This document shows, in pieces, positions 1 to 7,633 of a stretch of DNA of 11,222 bases. The notes beneath the pieces were generated by a model that made no database searches, was not told the origin of the DNA, and saw nothing but the letters and a program-made list of their open reading frames with translations. A program made the translations under genes and the position numbers. The stretch covers positions 1 to 11,222 of the forward strand of contig USBO01000049.1 of assembly GCA_900552955.1 (NCBI GenBank), given 5' to 3'. The number at the start of each line of letters is the position of its first letter. Position 1 is the first letter of the stretch. Origin of the DNA: an uncultured Alistipes sp. GTDB lineage: Bacteria; Bacteroidota; Bacteroidia; Bacteroidales; Rikenellaceae.

Positions 1-1085
1 TCGGGCACGTCGTCGGGCAGGTGTTTCGAGGCGAACGTCCCGGGACGCTCCGAATATTTGAACATGTAGGCGAAGGCATACCCCACCTCGCGCATGAGCG
101 ACAGCGTGGCAGCGTGCTCCTCCTCCGTCTCGCCCGAGAAACCGGCGATCAGATCGGTCGTCACGGCGCAGTCGGGCAGGTGGCGGCGGATGGCGGCCAC
201 ACGGTCGAGGTACCATTCGCGCGTATACTTGCGGTTCATGCGGCGCAGCATCTCGGTCGACCCCGACTGCGCAGGCAGGTGGATCGCCCGGCAGATGTTG
301 GGCCGCGACGCCATCGCCTCGAGCAGCGCATCGCTCATGTCCTTGGGGTGCGACGTGGCGAAACGCACACGCAGCAGCGGCGACACGTCGGCCACGCGGC
401 GCAGCAGCTCTGGAAAATCGACCTCACCGGCACGGTAGGAGTTGACGTTCTGACCCAGCAGCGTCACCTCGCGGTAGCCGTTGGCGAAGAGCGACCGCAC
501 CTCGGCGAGAATCGTCTCGGGATCGCGGCTGCGCTCGATGCCCCGCGTGTAGGGCACCACGCAGTAGGAGCAGTAGTTGTTGCAGCCGCGCATGATGGCC
601 ACGAAGGCGCTCACGCCGTTGCGGTCGAGCCGCACGGGCGCGATCTCGGCGTAGGTCTCCTCGCGCGACAGCAGGACGTTGATCCCCTTGCCGCCGGCAC
701 CGGCTTCGCGCACCAGCTTGGGCAGGTCGCGGTAGGCGTCGGGGCCCGCCACGATGTCCACGGCGTCCGGCCCTTCGGTCAGCCGCTCCTTGAGCCGCTC
801 GGCCATGCAGCCGATGATGCCGATGAGCAGCCCGGGCCGGCGCCGGCGCAGCCCCCGCAACTCGGCCAGACGGCCCCAGATGCGCTGTTCGGCATTGTCG
901 CGGATCGAGCAGGTGTTGAGCAGGACGACGTCCGCCTCGTGCGGATCGTCGGTGTAGCGCCACCCCTCGTCCTGCATGATCGAGACGACGATCTCCGTGT
1001 CGCCGACATTCATCTGGCAGCCGTAGGTCTCGATGAACAGCCGCTTACCTTGCCCCTGCAACGGGCGCAGCGTATTGATTTCCAA
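1..1085 (-). CDS. miaB: MiaB, tRNA-2-methylthio-N6-dimethylallyladenosine synthase (3' end outside window)
   Basis: Radical SAM methylthiotransferase that adds a 2-methylthio group to i6A37 of tRNAs reading UNN codons, using two 4Fe-4S clusters and S-adenosylmethionine. About 361 residues are present of the usual 430-460; the C-terminal TRAM domain lies beyond the left edge. The N-terminal domain has its three cluster cysteines at C23 (in YGCQMN), C59 (in NTCSIR) and C93 (in GCMAERLKE). The radical SAM motif is C168-NNY-C172-SY-C175, followed by VVPYTRG. GCQMN and NTCS..NAEQ favour MiaB over its paralogues MtaB and RimO. I chose the TTG at 1085-1083: it is preceded by AGGA at a 6-nt spacing, and the first in-frame ATG (residue 25) lies after the essential C23. 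It follows yitT by 30 bp on the same strand, so the two are probably co-transcribed. Confidence 0.95.
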   Translation of the reverse strand, partial: MEINTLRPLQGQGKRLFIETYGCQMNVGDTEIVVSIMQDEGWRYTDDPHEADVVLLNTCSIRDNAEQRIWGRLAELRGLRRRRPGLLIGIIGCMAERLKERLTEGPDAVDIVAGPDAYRDLPKLVREAGAGGKGINVLLSREETYAEIAPVRLDRNGVSAFVAIMRGCNNYCSYCVVPYTRGIERSRDPETILAEVRSLFANGYREVTLLGQNVNSYRAGEVDFPELLRRVADVSPLLRVRFATSHPKDMSDALLEAMASRPNICRAIHLPAQSGSTEMLRRMNRKYTREWYLDRVAAIRRHLPDCAVTTDLIAGFSGETEEEHAATLSLMREVGYAFAYMFKYSERPGTFASKHLPDDVP

Positions 1086-1115
1086 ATTGATTCCTGTTTT
1101 TATAAATTTTCAGCA

Positions 1116-2123
1116 TCAGCCCACCGCCTGCACCGCGTCCTTATCGGGGAACTGCTTGAAGCCCTCGCCGAAAGTCTCGTAGGCGTCGGTGACCACCATG
1201 AAGGCCCGCGGGTCGATCTCGCGCACCTTGTTCTGCATGAGGTTGACCTCCTTGCGGCTCACCACCACGAAGATCATCTCCTTGTCCTGATCGGTGTACA
1301 TCCCCTTGGCCTTGATGTAGGTGCCGCTGCGATCCATGTCCCGGATGATGAACTCCTTCAGCTCGGCGTGGTGATCGCGGCTGATGATGAACAGCAGCTT
1401 GTCGTACGACGCGCCGTCGATGACGTAGGCCAGCACGCGCGACGAGACGTAGATCGTGATGAGCGAATAGAACGACAGCAGCCAGCTGCCTCCCTCGACC
1501 GCCTCGCGGCCGGCGCCGCTGCCCCAGCCGAAGCCGATGACGAGCAGCCCCGACAGCACGACGCACGAATCGGCGAGCAGGATGCCCGTCGAGAACTTCA
1601 TGCGGGCGAATTTCTGCAAATACATGGCGATGATGTCCGTTCCGCCCGTCGTCGCCTGGTTGCGCAGCACCAGCCCCACGCCCAGCCCGATGAGCACGGC
1701 CCCCAGCAGCGAAGCGAGCATCAGGTCGTTCGACAGGTCGATCACGCCGCCGAAGAGCAGTTTGGGATCGAGCGCCTCGAGCGCCTCCTCATTCGGAAAG
1801 GCGATCCACGAGAGCAGGTTGATGAGCCCCGGCGTCAAGCAGGCGGCGAAAAGCGTCCGCCCCCCGAACTGACGGCCGAAAACGATGATGGCGCTCGTCA
1901 GCAGCGGCACGTCGATCATGTAGCCGAACGTACCGACCTGAATCGACGGGAAGATGTTGTGCAGCACGATGCCCATGCCGTACACTCCGCCGGGCACGAT
2001 ATTGTACGGGCTGACGAAATAGGAGTACCCCGCCGCCATGATCAGACACCCCAGTCCGATGGTGAACATCGAGCGCCACCATGCGAACGTACCGACCGGT
2101 TCGAGAATCGCTTTCAGATTCAT
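1116..2123 (-). CDS. YitT family membrane protein (DUF161 repeats plus C-terminal DUF2179)
   Basis: Inner-membrane protein of 335 residues in the YitT family, whose biochemical role is not established. The N-terminal half is hydrophobic, with about five or six membrane segments. It contains the family signature NIVPGGVYGM (residues 41-50) and a second, related stretch around NQATTGGTDIIA in the middle of the protein, consistent with a duplicated DUF161 unit. The last ~85 residues (from about YDKLLFIISRD) form the soluble DUF2179 domain, with the typical GTYIKAKGMY and DPRAFMVVTDAYETFGEGF-type motifs. I chose the ATG at 2123; a TTG two codons upstream is possible but less likely. A TAnnTTTG box lies 25 bp upstream. 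It is divergent from plsY and leads into miaB. Confidence 0.9.
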   Translation of the reverse strand: MNLKAILEPVGTFAWWRSMFTIGLGCLIMAAGYSYFVSPYNIVPGGVYGMGIVLHNIFPSIQVGTFGYMIDVPLLTSAIIVFGRQFGGRTLFAACLTPGLINLLSWIAFPNEEALEALDPKLLFGGVIDLSNDLMLASLLGAVLIGLGVGLVLRNQATTGGTDIIAMYLQKFARMKFSTGILLADSCVVLSGLLVIGFGWGSGAGREAVEGGSWLLSFYSLITIYVSSRVLAYVIDGASYDKLLFIISRDHHAELKEFIIRDMDRSGTYIKAKGMYTDQDKEMIFVVVSRKEVNLMQNKVREIDPRAFMVVTDAYETFGEGFKQFPDKDAVQAVG

Positions 2124-2147
2124 AAGCAATGCGTCGTTTTAACCCTG

Positions 2148-2155
2148 CAAAAATA
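2148..2155 (-). promoter_or_regulatory. Promoter -7 box for yitT-miaB
   Basis: On the minus strand this reads TATTTTTG, a full match to the Bacteroidetes -7 consensus TAnnTTTG. It is followed by GC and lies 25 bp upstream of the yitT ATG, giving a short leader of roughly 15-20 nt. A TTG lies further upstream, but its 14-nt spacing is short of the usual ~19, so I do not assign a -33 box. Confidence 0.6.
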
Positions 2156-2229
2156 ATCAAAATTCCCGTCAATATCCCACACCGGCCCGCTCATATTCGA
2201 AAAAAACGGCCCGATTTCCGAATTTTAAT

Positions 2230-2237
2230 TATATTTG
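2230..2237 (+). promoter_or_regulatory. Promoter -7 box for plsY and downstream genes
   Basis: TATATTTG matches TAnnTTTG exactly, 37 bp before the plsY ATG. The predicted transcript start is near 2244, giving a leader of about 30 nt. The box contains the TTG at 2235 that would extend plsY by 13 codons, which argues against that longer start. No clear -33 TTTG is visible at the expected spacing. Confidence 0.65.
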
Positions 2238-2273
2238 CGGATAGAATACACGGTTTTTGAACGAAACGGAATT

Positions 2274-2945
2274 ATGGTACTCACATACTACTGCGCTATT
2301 TCCATGATACTTATCGCCTATCTGCTGGGATCCATTCCCAACGCGGTGTGGATCGGCAGGAAATATTACGGCATCGACATCCGCGAACACGGCAGCAAGA
2401 ACGCCGGCACCACCAACATGCTGCGCGTGCTGGGGCGGCGGGCCGCCCTGCCGGTCTTCGCGCTCGACGTGCTGAAGGGCTTCGTGGCCGTGGCGCTGCT
2501 CGGACTGCTCAAATACGACGACAACATCTCCGACATCTGGCTCATCAACCTGAAGATCATCGCCGTCTTCGCCGCCGTGCTGGGCCACATCTTCCCCGTG
2601 TTCGCCCACTTCAAGGGCGGCAAGGGCGTGGCGACGCTCGTCGGCGCCGTGCTGGGCATCCATCCCATCACCGTGCTGCTCTGCTTCGGCGTCTGGTTCC
2701 TCGTGCTGATGATCACCCACTACGTGTCGCTCTCGTCGATGGTCGCCGGCTGCTGCTTTCCGGTCTTCGTGCTGCTGTCGCCCAAGATCAACCACTCGGT
2801 GCCGCTCGTCGTCTTCTCGTTCGTCATCGCCGCGCTGCTCATCTGGACGCACCGCAAGAACATCGAACGGCTGAAGAACGGCACCGAATCGAAAATCTAC
2901 ATCTGGCGCCCCGTCTCGCGGCGGAGCGACGACCGCAAACGATAG
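2274..2945 (+). CDS. plsY: PlsY, glycerol-3-phosphate acyltransferase (acyl-phosphate dependent)
   Basis: Integral membrane enzyme of 223 residues that transfers an acyl group from acyl-phosphate (made by PlsX) to glycerol-3-phosphate, giving lysophosphatidic acid, the first step of phospholipid synthesis. All three PlsY motifs are present: R37..GSKNAGTTNMLRVLG54, the glycine-rich KGGKG at 114-118 preceded by GHIFPVF, and HRKNIERLKNGTES at 193-206. Several hydrophobic segments lie between them. Length is slightly above the usual 195-215 because of a basic tail ending RRSDDRKR. The ATG at 2274 is chosen because the upstream TTG sits in the promoter box. It is followed 38 bp later by an acyl-CoA synthetase in the same direction. 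Confidence 0.95.
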   Translation: MVLTYYCAISMILIAYLLGSIPNAVWIGRKYYGIDIREHGSKNAGTTNMLRVLGRRAALPVFALDVLKGFVAVALLGLLKYDDNISDIWLINLKIIAVFAAVLGHIFPVFAHFKGGKGVATLVGAVLGIHPITVLLCFGVWFLVLMITHYVSLSSMVAGCCFPVFVLLSPKINHSVPLVVFSFVIAALLIWTHRKNIERLKNGTESKIYIWRPVSRRSDDRKR

Positions 2946-2983
2946 AGGCATCTCCCGCCGCCACCGCTTAACCTCCACAGACC

Positions 2984-4681
2984 ATGCTGCAAGAGAATCT
3001 GATCCGAATGTACGAAGAGAGCTTCCGCACCCACCGCGAGTTGCCGGCTCTGACCGACTATTTCAAGGGCGAGACCTTTTCGTACTACGAGATGGCCAAG
3101 GAGATCGCCAAACTGCATCTCTTCTTCAAGAAGGCGGAGATTCGCCGCGGTGACAAGATCGCGCTCATCGGCCGCAACAACCCGCGCTGGTGCATCACCT
3201 ATCTGGCGTCGATCACCTACGGAGCGGTCATCGTCCCCATCCTCCAGGATTTCGCACCGGCCGACATCGTCCACATCGTCAACCACTCCGAGAGCCGCCT
3301 GCTCTTCGTCGGCGACACCTACTGGGACCTGATCGAGGAGGACGAGATCGCCCGCGTCGACGCCGTGCTGTCGCTCACCGATTTCCACGTCATCTACGAA
3401 CGCCACGGCAAGTCGCTGCGCATCTACATGCGCGATATGGTGAAGAACTACCGCGCCAAATACAAACGGGGCTTCACCGCCGACGACATCCGCTACCCCG
3501 AGGTTCCCAACGAGCAGATGGTGCTGCTGAACTACACCTCCGGCACGACGGGCTACTCCAAAGGGGTCATGCTGACGGTCAACAACCTCACGGGCAACGT
3601 GCTGGTGGCCGCCAGCGCCGTCAACGCGCAGACGGGCGCCCACTACTTCACCCACGGCGGCCGCACGCTGTCGTTCCTGCCGCTGGCCCACGCCTACGGC
3701 TGCGCCTTCGACTTCCTCTCGCCGCTGGCCGTGGGCGGCCACGTGACGCTGCTGGGCAAGATCCCCTCGCCGAAGATTCTCATCGAGGCGATGCAGGTGG
3801 TGCGGCCCACCGTCATCTGCTGCGTGCCGCTCATTCTGGAGAAGATCTACCGCAAGCAGGTGCTCCCGCTGCTCGAGAAGGGGCCCATGTCGATCGCCGT
3901 GAAGATTCCGCTGCTCAACTCGGCCATCTACTCGGCCATCCGCAAGAAACTGATGGATTCGTTCGGCGGCGAGGTGGTGATCTTCATCGTGGGCGGCGCC
4001 CCGATGAATCAGGAGACCGAAGCGTTCCTCCAGAAGATCAGGTTCCCGATCACCGTCGGGTACGTCATGACCGAGTGCGCGCCGCTCATCAGCTTCACCA
4101 CCGACGACCGCTTCAAATCCGGTTCGTGCGGCACCTACATCCGCGAATACCTCGATCTGCGCATCGACTCGCCCGATCCCGAGCACACGGCCGGCGAGAT
4201 CATCGTGCGGGGCGAGCACGTGATGCTGGGCTACTACAAGAACGACAAGGACACGCAGGCGGTGCTCGACGCCGACGGCTGGCTCCACACGGGCGACATG
4301 GGCACGGTCGAACCCGACGGCACGCTCTACATCCGCGGCCGCTCCAAGACGATGATCCTCACGGGCAGCGGACAGAACATCTACCCCGAGGAGATCGAGG
4401 ACAAACTCAACAACATGTACCTCGTGCTGGAGTCGCTCGTGCTGGAGCACAACGGCAAGCTGCATGCGCTGGTGGTGCCCGACTACGAACAGGCCGAACG
4501 CGAAGGGGTCGACAAGAACGACCTCGCGCAGATCATGGAGAACAATCTCAGGGAGCTCAACACGATCGTCGCCGGTTACGAACACGTCGCAGCCATCACG
4601 ATCTACCCCACCGAGTTCGAGAAGACCCCCAAACGCAGCATCAAACGCTATCTCTACGACGTCTCGCTGCTGGGCAAATGA
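2984..4681 (+). CDS. AMP-binding long-chain fatty acid--CoA ligase (acyl-CoA synthetase)
   Basis: A 565-residue ANL-superfamily enzyme that should activate a fatty acid with ATP to acyl-AMP and then form a thioester, most likely with CoA. Visible core motifs are the P-loop YTSGTTGYSKG (184-194), GYVMTE (359-364), WLHTGD with D438, and RGRSKTMILTGSGQNIYPEEIE, all as in long-chain acyl-CoA synthetases. No signal peptide is seen, so it is cytoplasmic or peripheral to the inner membrane. The C-terminal A10 region reads KTPKRSIKRYLY; in my alignment by eye, the position of the usual catalytic lysine (PKTxxGKxxR) is S552, with K550 and K554 beside it. Its position 38 bp after plsY suggests co-transcription and a role in recycling or activating acyl chains for membrane lipid. 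Substrate and acceptor (CoA or ACP) cannot be told from sequence. Confidence 0.9.
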   Translation: MLQENLIRMYEESFRTHRELPALTDYFKGETFSYYEMAKEIAKLHLFFKKAEIRRGDKIALIGRNNPRWCITYLASITYGAVIVPILQDFAPADIVHIVNHSESRLLFVGDTYWDLIEEDEIARVDAVLSLTDFHVIYERHGKSLRIYMRDMVKNYRAKYKRGFTADDIRYPEVPNEQMVLLNYTSGTTGYSKGVMLTVNNLTGNVLVAASAVNAQTGAHYFTHGGRTLSFLPLAHAYGCAFDFLSPLAVGGHVTLLGKIPSPKILIEAMQVVRPTVICCVPLILEKIYRKQVLPLLEKGPMSIAVKIPLLNSAIYSAIRKKLMDSFGGEVVIFIVGGAPMNQETEAFLQKIRFPITVGYVMTECAPLISFTTDDRFKSGSCGTYIREYLDLRIDSPDPEHTAGEIIVRGEHVMLGYYKNDKDTQAVLDADGWLHTGDMGTVEPDGTLYIRGRSKTMILTGSGQNIYPEEIEDKLNNMYLVLESLVLEHNGKLHALVVPDYEQAEREGVDKNDLAQIMENNLRELNTIVAGYEHVAAITIYPTEFEKTPKRSIKRYLYDVSLLGK

Positions 4682-4772
4682 CGCTCCGCACAGCGCGTCG
4701 GAGCCCGCAGGCGCGGTCTCCGCAACGGCGCAGGGCGGGCGGAAACGGTTTTTCACCCTATCTTTTGTGCGA

Positions 4773-5831
4773 ATGAAATATTACAAGAAACAGAAAATCG
4801 GCGAAAACCTGCTCTACGTCATGGTATGGCTGGCCATTCTGCTCGTGCCCATCCTCAACTCCAAGATGATGTCGGAGGTGCACGTCAGCCTCACCAACAT
4901 CCTCATCGCGTGGCAGCAGATCGCGCCCTATCTGTTCATCTTCATCGTCCACAACGCCTTCATCGTACGGTACGTCAAGCGTCACGAATACATTCGTTAC
5001 GTGGTCGTCGACGTGCTCTTCATCACGACGGTTTTCTACGGCGTCGACGTGCTCGACCGCGTGGTGGGCGACTTCGCCTCGCCCGACCAGCTCATCAGCG
5101 CCAAACACGCCTCGTTCACCGACCTGCCCGTCTACTGGAACATCGTGCTGGGGCTCTTCATGACTTGCGCCAACACCGCCATCAAGATGATGTACCAGTC
5201 GCTGCGCGACGAACAGGCGATGGAGGAGCTCAAACGCCAGAATCTCCAGGCCGAAATGGATTATCTGAAGTACCAGATCAATCCCCACTTCTTCATGAAC
5301 ACGCTCAACAACATCCACTCGCTCATCGACATCGACGCCGCCTATGCGCAGGACGCCGTGATCGAGCTGTCGAAGATGATGCGTTACGTCCTCTACGACT
5401 CGGGGCACGAAGCCATCACGCTCGAGAAGGACATCCAGTTCGTGGAGAACTACATCAAGCTGATGCGCATCCGCTACACCGAGGACGTGGACATCCGCTT
5501 CGACCACCCCGACGACCTGCCGCGCGACGTCACCATCCCGCCGCTGCTGCTGATCGTCTTCGTCGAAAACGCCTTCAAGCACGGAATCAGCTACTCGCAG
5601 CCGTCGTTCTTCCATATCCGCGTGCGTTACATCGACTCGAAAGTCTACTACAGCATCATCAACAGCCGCCACGCCCGCACCTCCCCGGGCAAGGACGCAG
5701 GCATCGGCCTGGAAAACGTCCGGCGACGCCTGCAACTGATCTTCGGCAACCGTCATACGCTCACGATCGACACGCGACGCCCCTCGATGTATCGCGTCAA
5801 ACTCATCATACCTGCTACCACCCATGATTAA
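4773..5831 (+). CDS. LytS/YehU-type sensor histidine kinase
   Basis: A 352-residue membrane histidine kinase of the His_kinase (PF06580) type that partners LytTR regulators. The N-terminal ~140 residues hold four hydrophobic segments (about 13-28, 43-65, 77-93 and 122-138) with no recognisable sensor domain; the input is unknown. A charged, probably coiled-coil stretch (143-167) leads to the H-box YQINPHFFMNTLNNI, with phosphoacceptor H172. The N-box is FVENAFKHG with N266, and the glycine box is DAGIGLENVRRRL (308-320). I chose the ATG at 4773; the frame stays open upstream into the synthetase gene, but that part overlaps the conserved synthetase C-terminus. The stop overlaps the start of the response regulator by 8 bp, so the two are probably translationally coupled. 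Confidence 0.92.
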   Translation: MKYYKKQKIGENLLYVMVWLAILLVPILNSKMMSEVHVSLTNILIAWQQIAPYLFIFIVHNAFIVRYVKRHEYIRYVVVDVLFITTVFYGVDVLDRVVGDFASPDQLISAKHASFTDLPVYWNIVLGLFMTCANTAIKMMYQSLRDEQAMEELKRQNLQAEMDYLKYQINPHFFMNTLNNIHSLIDIDAAYAQDAVIELSKMMRYVLYDSGHEAITLEKDIQFVENYIKLMRIRYTEDVDIRFDHPDDLPRDVTIPPLLLIVFVENAFKHGISYSQPSFFHIRVRYIDSKVYYSIINSRHARTSPGKDAGIGLENVRRRLQLIFGNRHTLTIDTRRPSMYRVKLIIPATTHD

Positions 5832-6585
5832 ATGCCTCGCCATCGACGACGAGCCGCTCGCTCTGCGACAGCTCCGCACCTACATCGCCCGCGTACCGTT
5901 TCTGGAACTGGCAGGCGAGTTCCGCAATGCGATCGAAGCGTCGCAAGCGCTCGGGAAGCTCTCCGTCGACCTGATTTTCTGCGACATCAACATGCCCGAC
6001 CTGAGCGGCATCGACTTCGTCCGCTCGCTTCCCGCCGAGCGGCGGCCGATGATCGTCTTCACGACCGCCCATTCCGAATACGCCGTCGAAGGCTTCCGGC
6101 TCGAAGCGGTCGACTACCTGCTCAAACCGTTCGGGTTCGACGACTTCAACCGCGCGGTGCAGCGTGTCAGGTCGCTCACCGAGCTGCTGCAAAACCGCCG
6201 CGAACCGTCCGACGACGCACCGGAGAGCCTCCCCGTGCCGCAGGACAACCGTGAATTCCTGTCGGTCAAGACCGATCACATGGTCTCCCTCGTGCGGTTC
6301 GAGAACATCATCTATCTGGAGAGCATGGGCGAATACGTGCGCATCCATACCGCCGACGGCAAGACGCTCACCACCCTCTACAGGCTCAAGAACATGGAGG
6401 CGGCGCTGCCCGCCGACTCGTTCATGCGCGTCCACCGCTCCTACATCGTCAACCTGCACCGCATCGCCGGCTATGCCAAGGGGCGCATCTTCTTCTCGTC
6501 GGACGAACGCGACTTCGTCCCCATCGGCGAGAACTACCGCGACGCCTTCGCCGCCTATGCCGAGAAGACCTACAACGCACTCTGA
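5824..6585 (+). CDS. LytTR-family response regulator
   Basis: A 253-residue DNA-binding response regulator. The receiver domain (residues 1-~115) has the acidic pocket D8-D9, phosphoacceptor D54 in FCDINMPDLSG, T81 in FTTAHSEYA and K101 in LLKPFGF. A linker of about 25 residues leads to a LytTR DNA-binding domain (about 143-253), with FLSVKTDHMVSLVRFENIIYLES-type strands and the signature FMRVHRSYIVNLHRI (200-214). It is the evident partner of the overlapping kinase. Targets are not known; related LytS/LytTR pairs often act on envelope, autolysis or metabolite-uptake genes. A strong terminator begins 25 bp after the stop. Confidence 0.95.
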   Translation: MIKCLAIDDEPLALRQLRTYIARVPFLELAGEFRNAIEASQALGKLSVDLIFCDINMPDLSGIDFVRSLPAERRPMIVFTTAHSEYAVEGFRLEAVDYLLKPFGFDDFNRAVQRVRSLTELLQNRREPSDDAPESLPVPQDNREFLSVKTDHMVSLVRFENIIYLESMGEYVRIHTADGKTLTTLYRLKNMEAALPADSFMRVHRSYIVNLHRIAGYAKGRIFFSSDERDFVPIGENYRDAFAAYAEKTYNAL

Positions 6586-6609
6586 GCGAACGGAAACTCC
6601 CCCGAGACG

Positions 6610-6640
6610 AAAAACACGTCTGCGATGCAGGCGTGTTTTT
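6610..6640. terminator. Bidirectional intrinsic terminator between convergent genes
   Basis: AAAAACACG (6610-6618) pairs with CGTGTTTTT (6632-6640), and CTGC (6620-6623) pairs with GCAG (6627-6630) around a 3-nt loop. One T-G wobble joins the two parts, giving a 14-bp stem. The A-run and T-run make it work in either direction. On the plus strand it ends the kinase-regulator block; on the minus strand it ends the outer membrane protein gene 17 bp after its stop. In the minus direction the wobble becomes an A-C mismatch, so it should be slightly better on the plus strand. Confidence 0.88.
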
Positions 6641-6656
6641 CATCTGTCGAGGCTCC

Positions 6657-7394
6657 TTAGAATTCGAATCCGAGTTTGATGCTGAATCCGCCGCAGTTGA
6701 ACGAATCGGGAATAGAGTAACCGCCGCTGATATACCTATATTCGATCCGCTGCATCGTATAGCCGATGCCGAAATTCACGGCACTTCTTGGCCCGATAGC
6801 AAATCGGACTCCCACCATCGGATTGAGATAAAACCCCCTCTCCTCAGAGACCGTATACCCAACCTTCAGATCGATGAACGGACAGACAGAGTGCTTCAAC
6901 AGATCGAACCGCAGATTGGCGAACAGGGGAATCTCCACGGCATCCCCATCGAAATAATAGTGCGCACCGACGCCGAGGCCCGCATAAAAGCAAGGTAGAA
7001 TCTGATAGCCGTGCGAGGTCGAAAACTCGATGCGATCCAATCGGAAATCGCCCGTTCCGATCGTATACCCCAGATCGGCGAATCCCCGATACCCCTTTTG
7101 CGGCCCGCGTCCGTTCCCGCTGAAACCGGTCGTACTGGCGGCTAACGCATTCCCGGCAGATCGGCTATTGACCTGTTCCTTTGAAATTTTCTCGACATCG
7201 ACCATTTTATAGGCGAACACACTACCGTCGAATGTCTGGATTTTCAACGATTCGTTAGGAACCTGTTCGATGATCGTTCCCCGAATCACACTGCCGTTTT
7301 TCAGATAGACAATCTCCTGTAACGACTGGGCTGAGATTGTCCCCATACCGGCGCAGACGAACGCCAGCATCATCAAAAAAGTAAATTTCTTCAT
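6657..7394 (-). CDS. Small outer membrane beta-barrel protein with signal peptide
   Basis: A 245-residue exported protein; specific function unknown. It starts MKKFTFLMMLAFVCAG and has a signal peptide with likely cleavage after residue 22-24 (TISA/QS). Residues ~25-75 (IVYLKNGSVIRGTIIEQVP.., then IQTFDGSVFAYKM) form a small conserved domain that precedes barrels in many Bacteroidetes surface proteins. From about residue 100 the protein alternates glycine/aromatic beta strands (FADLGYTIGTGDF, FYAGLGVGAHYYF, VGYTVSEERGFYLNPMVGVRF, NFGIGYTMQRIEYRY) and ends in LGFEF, with the terminal Phe typical of outer membrane barrels. An ATG 18 bp upstream is possible, but it would put charge and polar residues before the signal peptide. 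The likely promoter is ~280 bp upstream, with a structured leader between. Confidence 0.8.
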   Translation of the reverse strand: MKKFTFLMMLAFVCAGMGTISAQSLQEIVYLKNGSVIRGTIIEQVPNESLKIQTFDGSVFAYKMVDVEKISKEQVNSRSAGNALAASTTGFSGNGRGPQKGYRGFADLGYTIGTGDFRLDRIEFSTSHGYQILPCFYAGLGVGAHYYFDGDAVEIPLFANLRFDLLKHSVCPFIDLKVGYTVSEERGFYLNPMVGVRFAIGPRSAVNFGIGYTMQRIEYRYISGGYSIPDSFNCGGFSIKLGFEF

Positions 7395-7444
7395 CTTGAC
7401 TGTAATTGTCATCCCGCTCGGCTCCTGCGCAGGGTTACCAAAAA

Positions 7445-7633
7445 GAAAGTGTGGAGTCGTTCGTCTATCTGTTCCGAGGTTCTGGAATACCTTGCATCAA
7501 ATAAACAATACCCCACACCGAACAGTATATCGGGAACGATATAACCATACACGGTGATGAGTGTTTGTATTGCCTATCCTTGATGCAATGAAATTTTCCA
7601 GATTTCGGAACAAGGATTTAGCGAAACACTTTC
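7445..7633. repeat. 189-bp nested imperfect inverted repeat in the leader of the outer membrane protein gene (structured RNA candidate)
   Basis: Seven nested, perfectly complementary pairs occur in order: 7445-7452/7626-7633 (8 bp), 7470-7476/7606-7612 (7 bp), 7481-7487/7596-7602 (7), 7492-7500/7580-7588 (9), 7506-7511/7567-7572 (6), 7516-7520/7552-7556 (5), and 7526-7532/7537-7543 (7) around a 4-nt loop. Short internal loops separate them; 7460-7463 with 7622-7625 gives another 4 bp. The stretch is much more AT-rich than the genes. On the minus strand the outermost arm is followed directly by five T residues (7444-7440), as in a terminator, and a promoter lies 39 bp upstream of the first arm. 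It could be a structured 5' leader or attenuator, a small RNA of about 225 nt, or an old MITE-like element. The pairing is seen; the role is inference. Confidence 0.6.

Noticed and set aside
21..2156. 711-codon open frame on the plus strand opposite miaB and yitT
   Set aside because: Rich in His, Arg, Ala and Asp with no motif; it is the antisense of two genes with clear family motifs in GC-rich codons.
2897..4756. 619-codon open frame on the minus strand opposite the acyl-CoA synthetase
   Set aside because: Composition is that of an antisense shadow (Val/Asp/His/Arg rich) and the plus strand carries all ANL motifs.
4698..4756. GC-rich pairing (GCCCGC/GCGGGC) before a T-run as a terminator after the synthetase
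   Set aside because: The stem is short with a large loop and the T-run is about 10 nt away, so the case is too weak.
4759..4767. TATCTTTTG as a promoter box for the histidine kinase
   Set aside because: It has one base too many for TAnnTTTG and would place the transcript start at or after the ATG, with no -33 element.
4464..4772. N-terminal extension of the histidine kinase, including GTG at 4767
   Set aside because: The extension lies mostly inside the conserved end of the synthetase gene, has a different composition, and the ATG at 4773 gives a normal N-terminus.
4758..5879. 373-codon minus-strand frame opposite the histidine kinase
   Set aside because: The kinase H-, N- and G-boxes are all on the plus strand; this frame has no motif.
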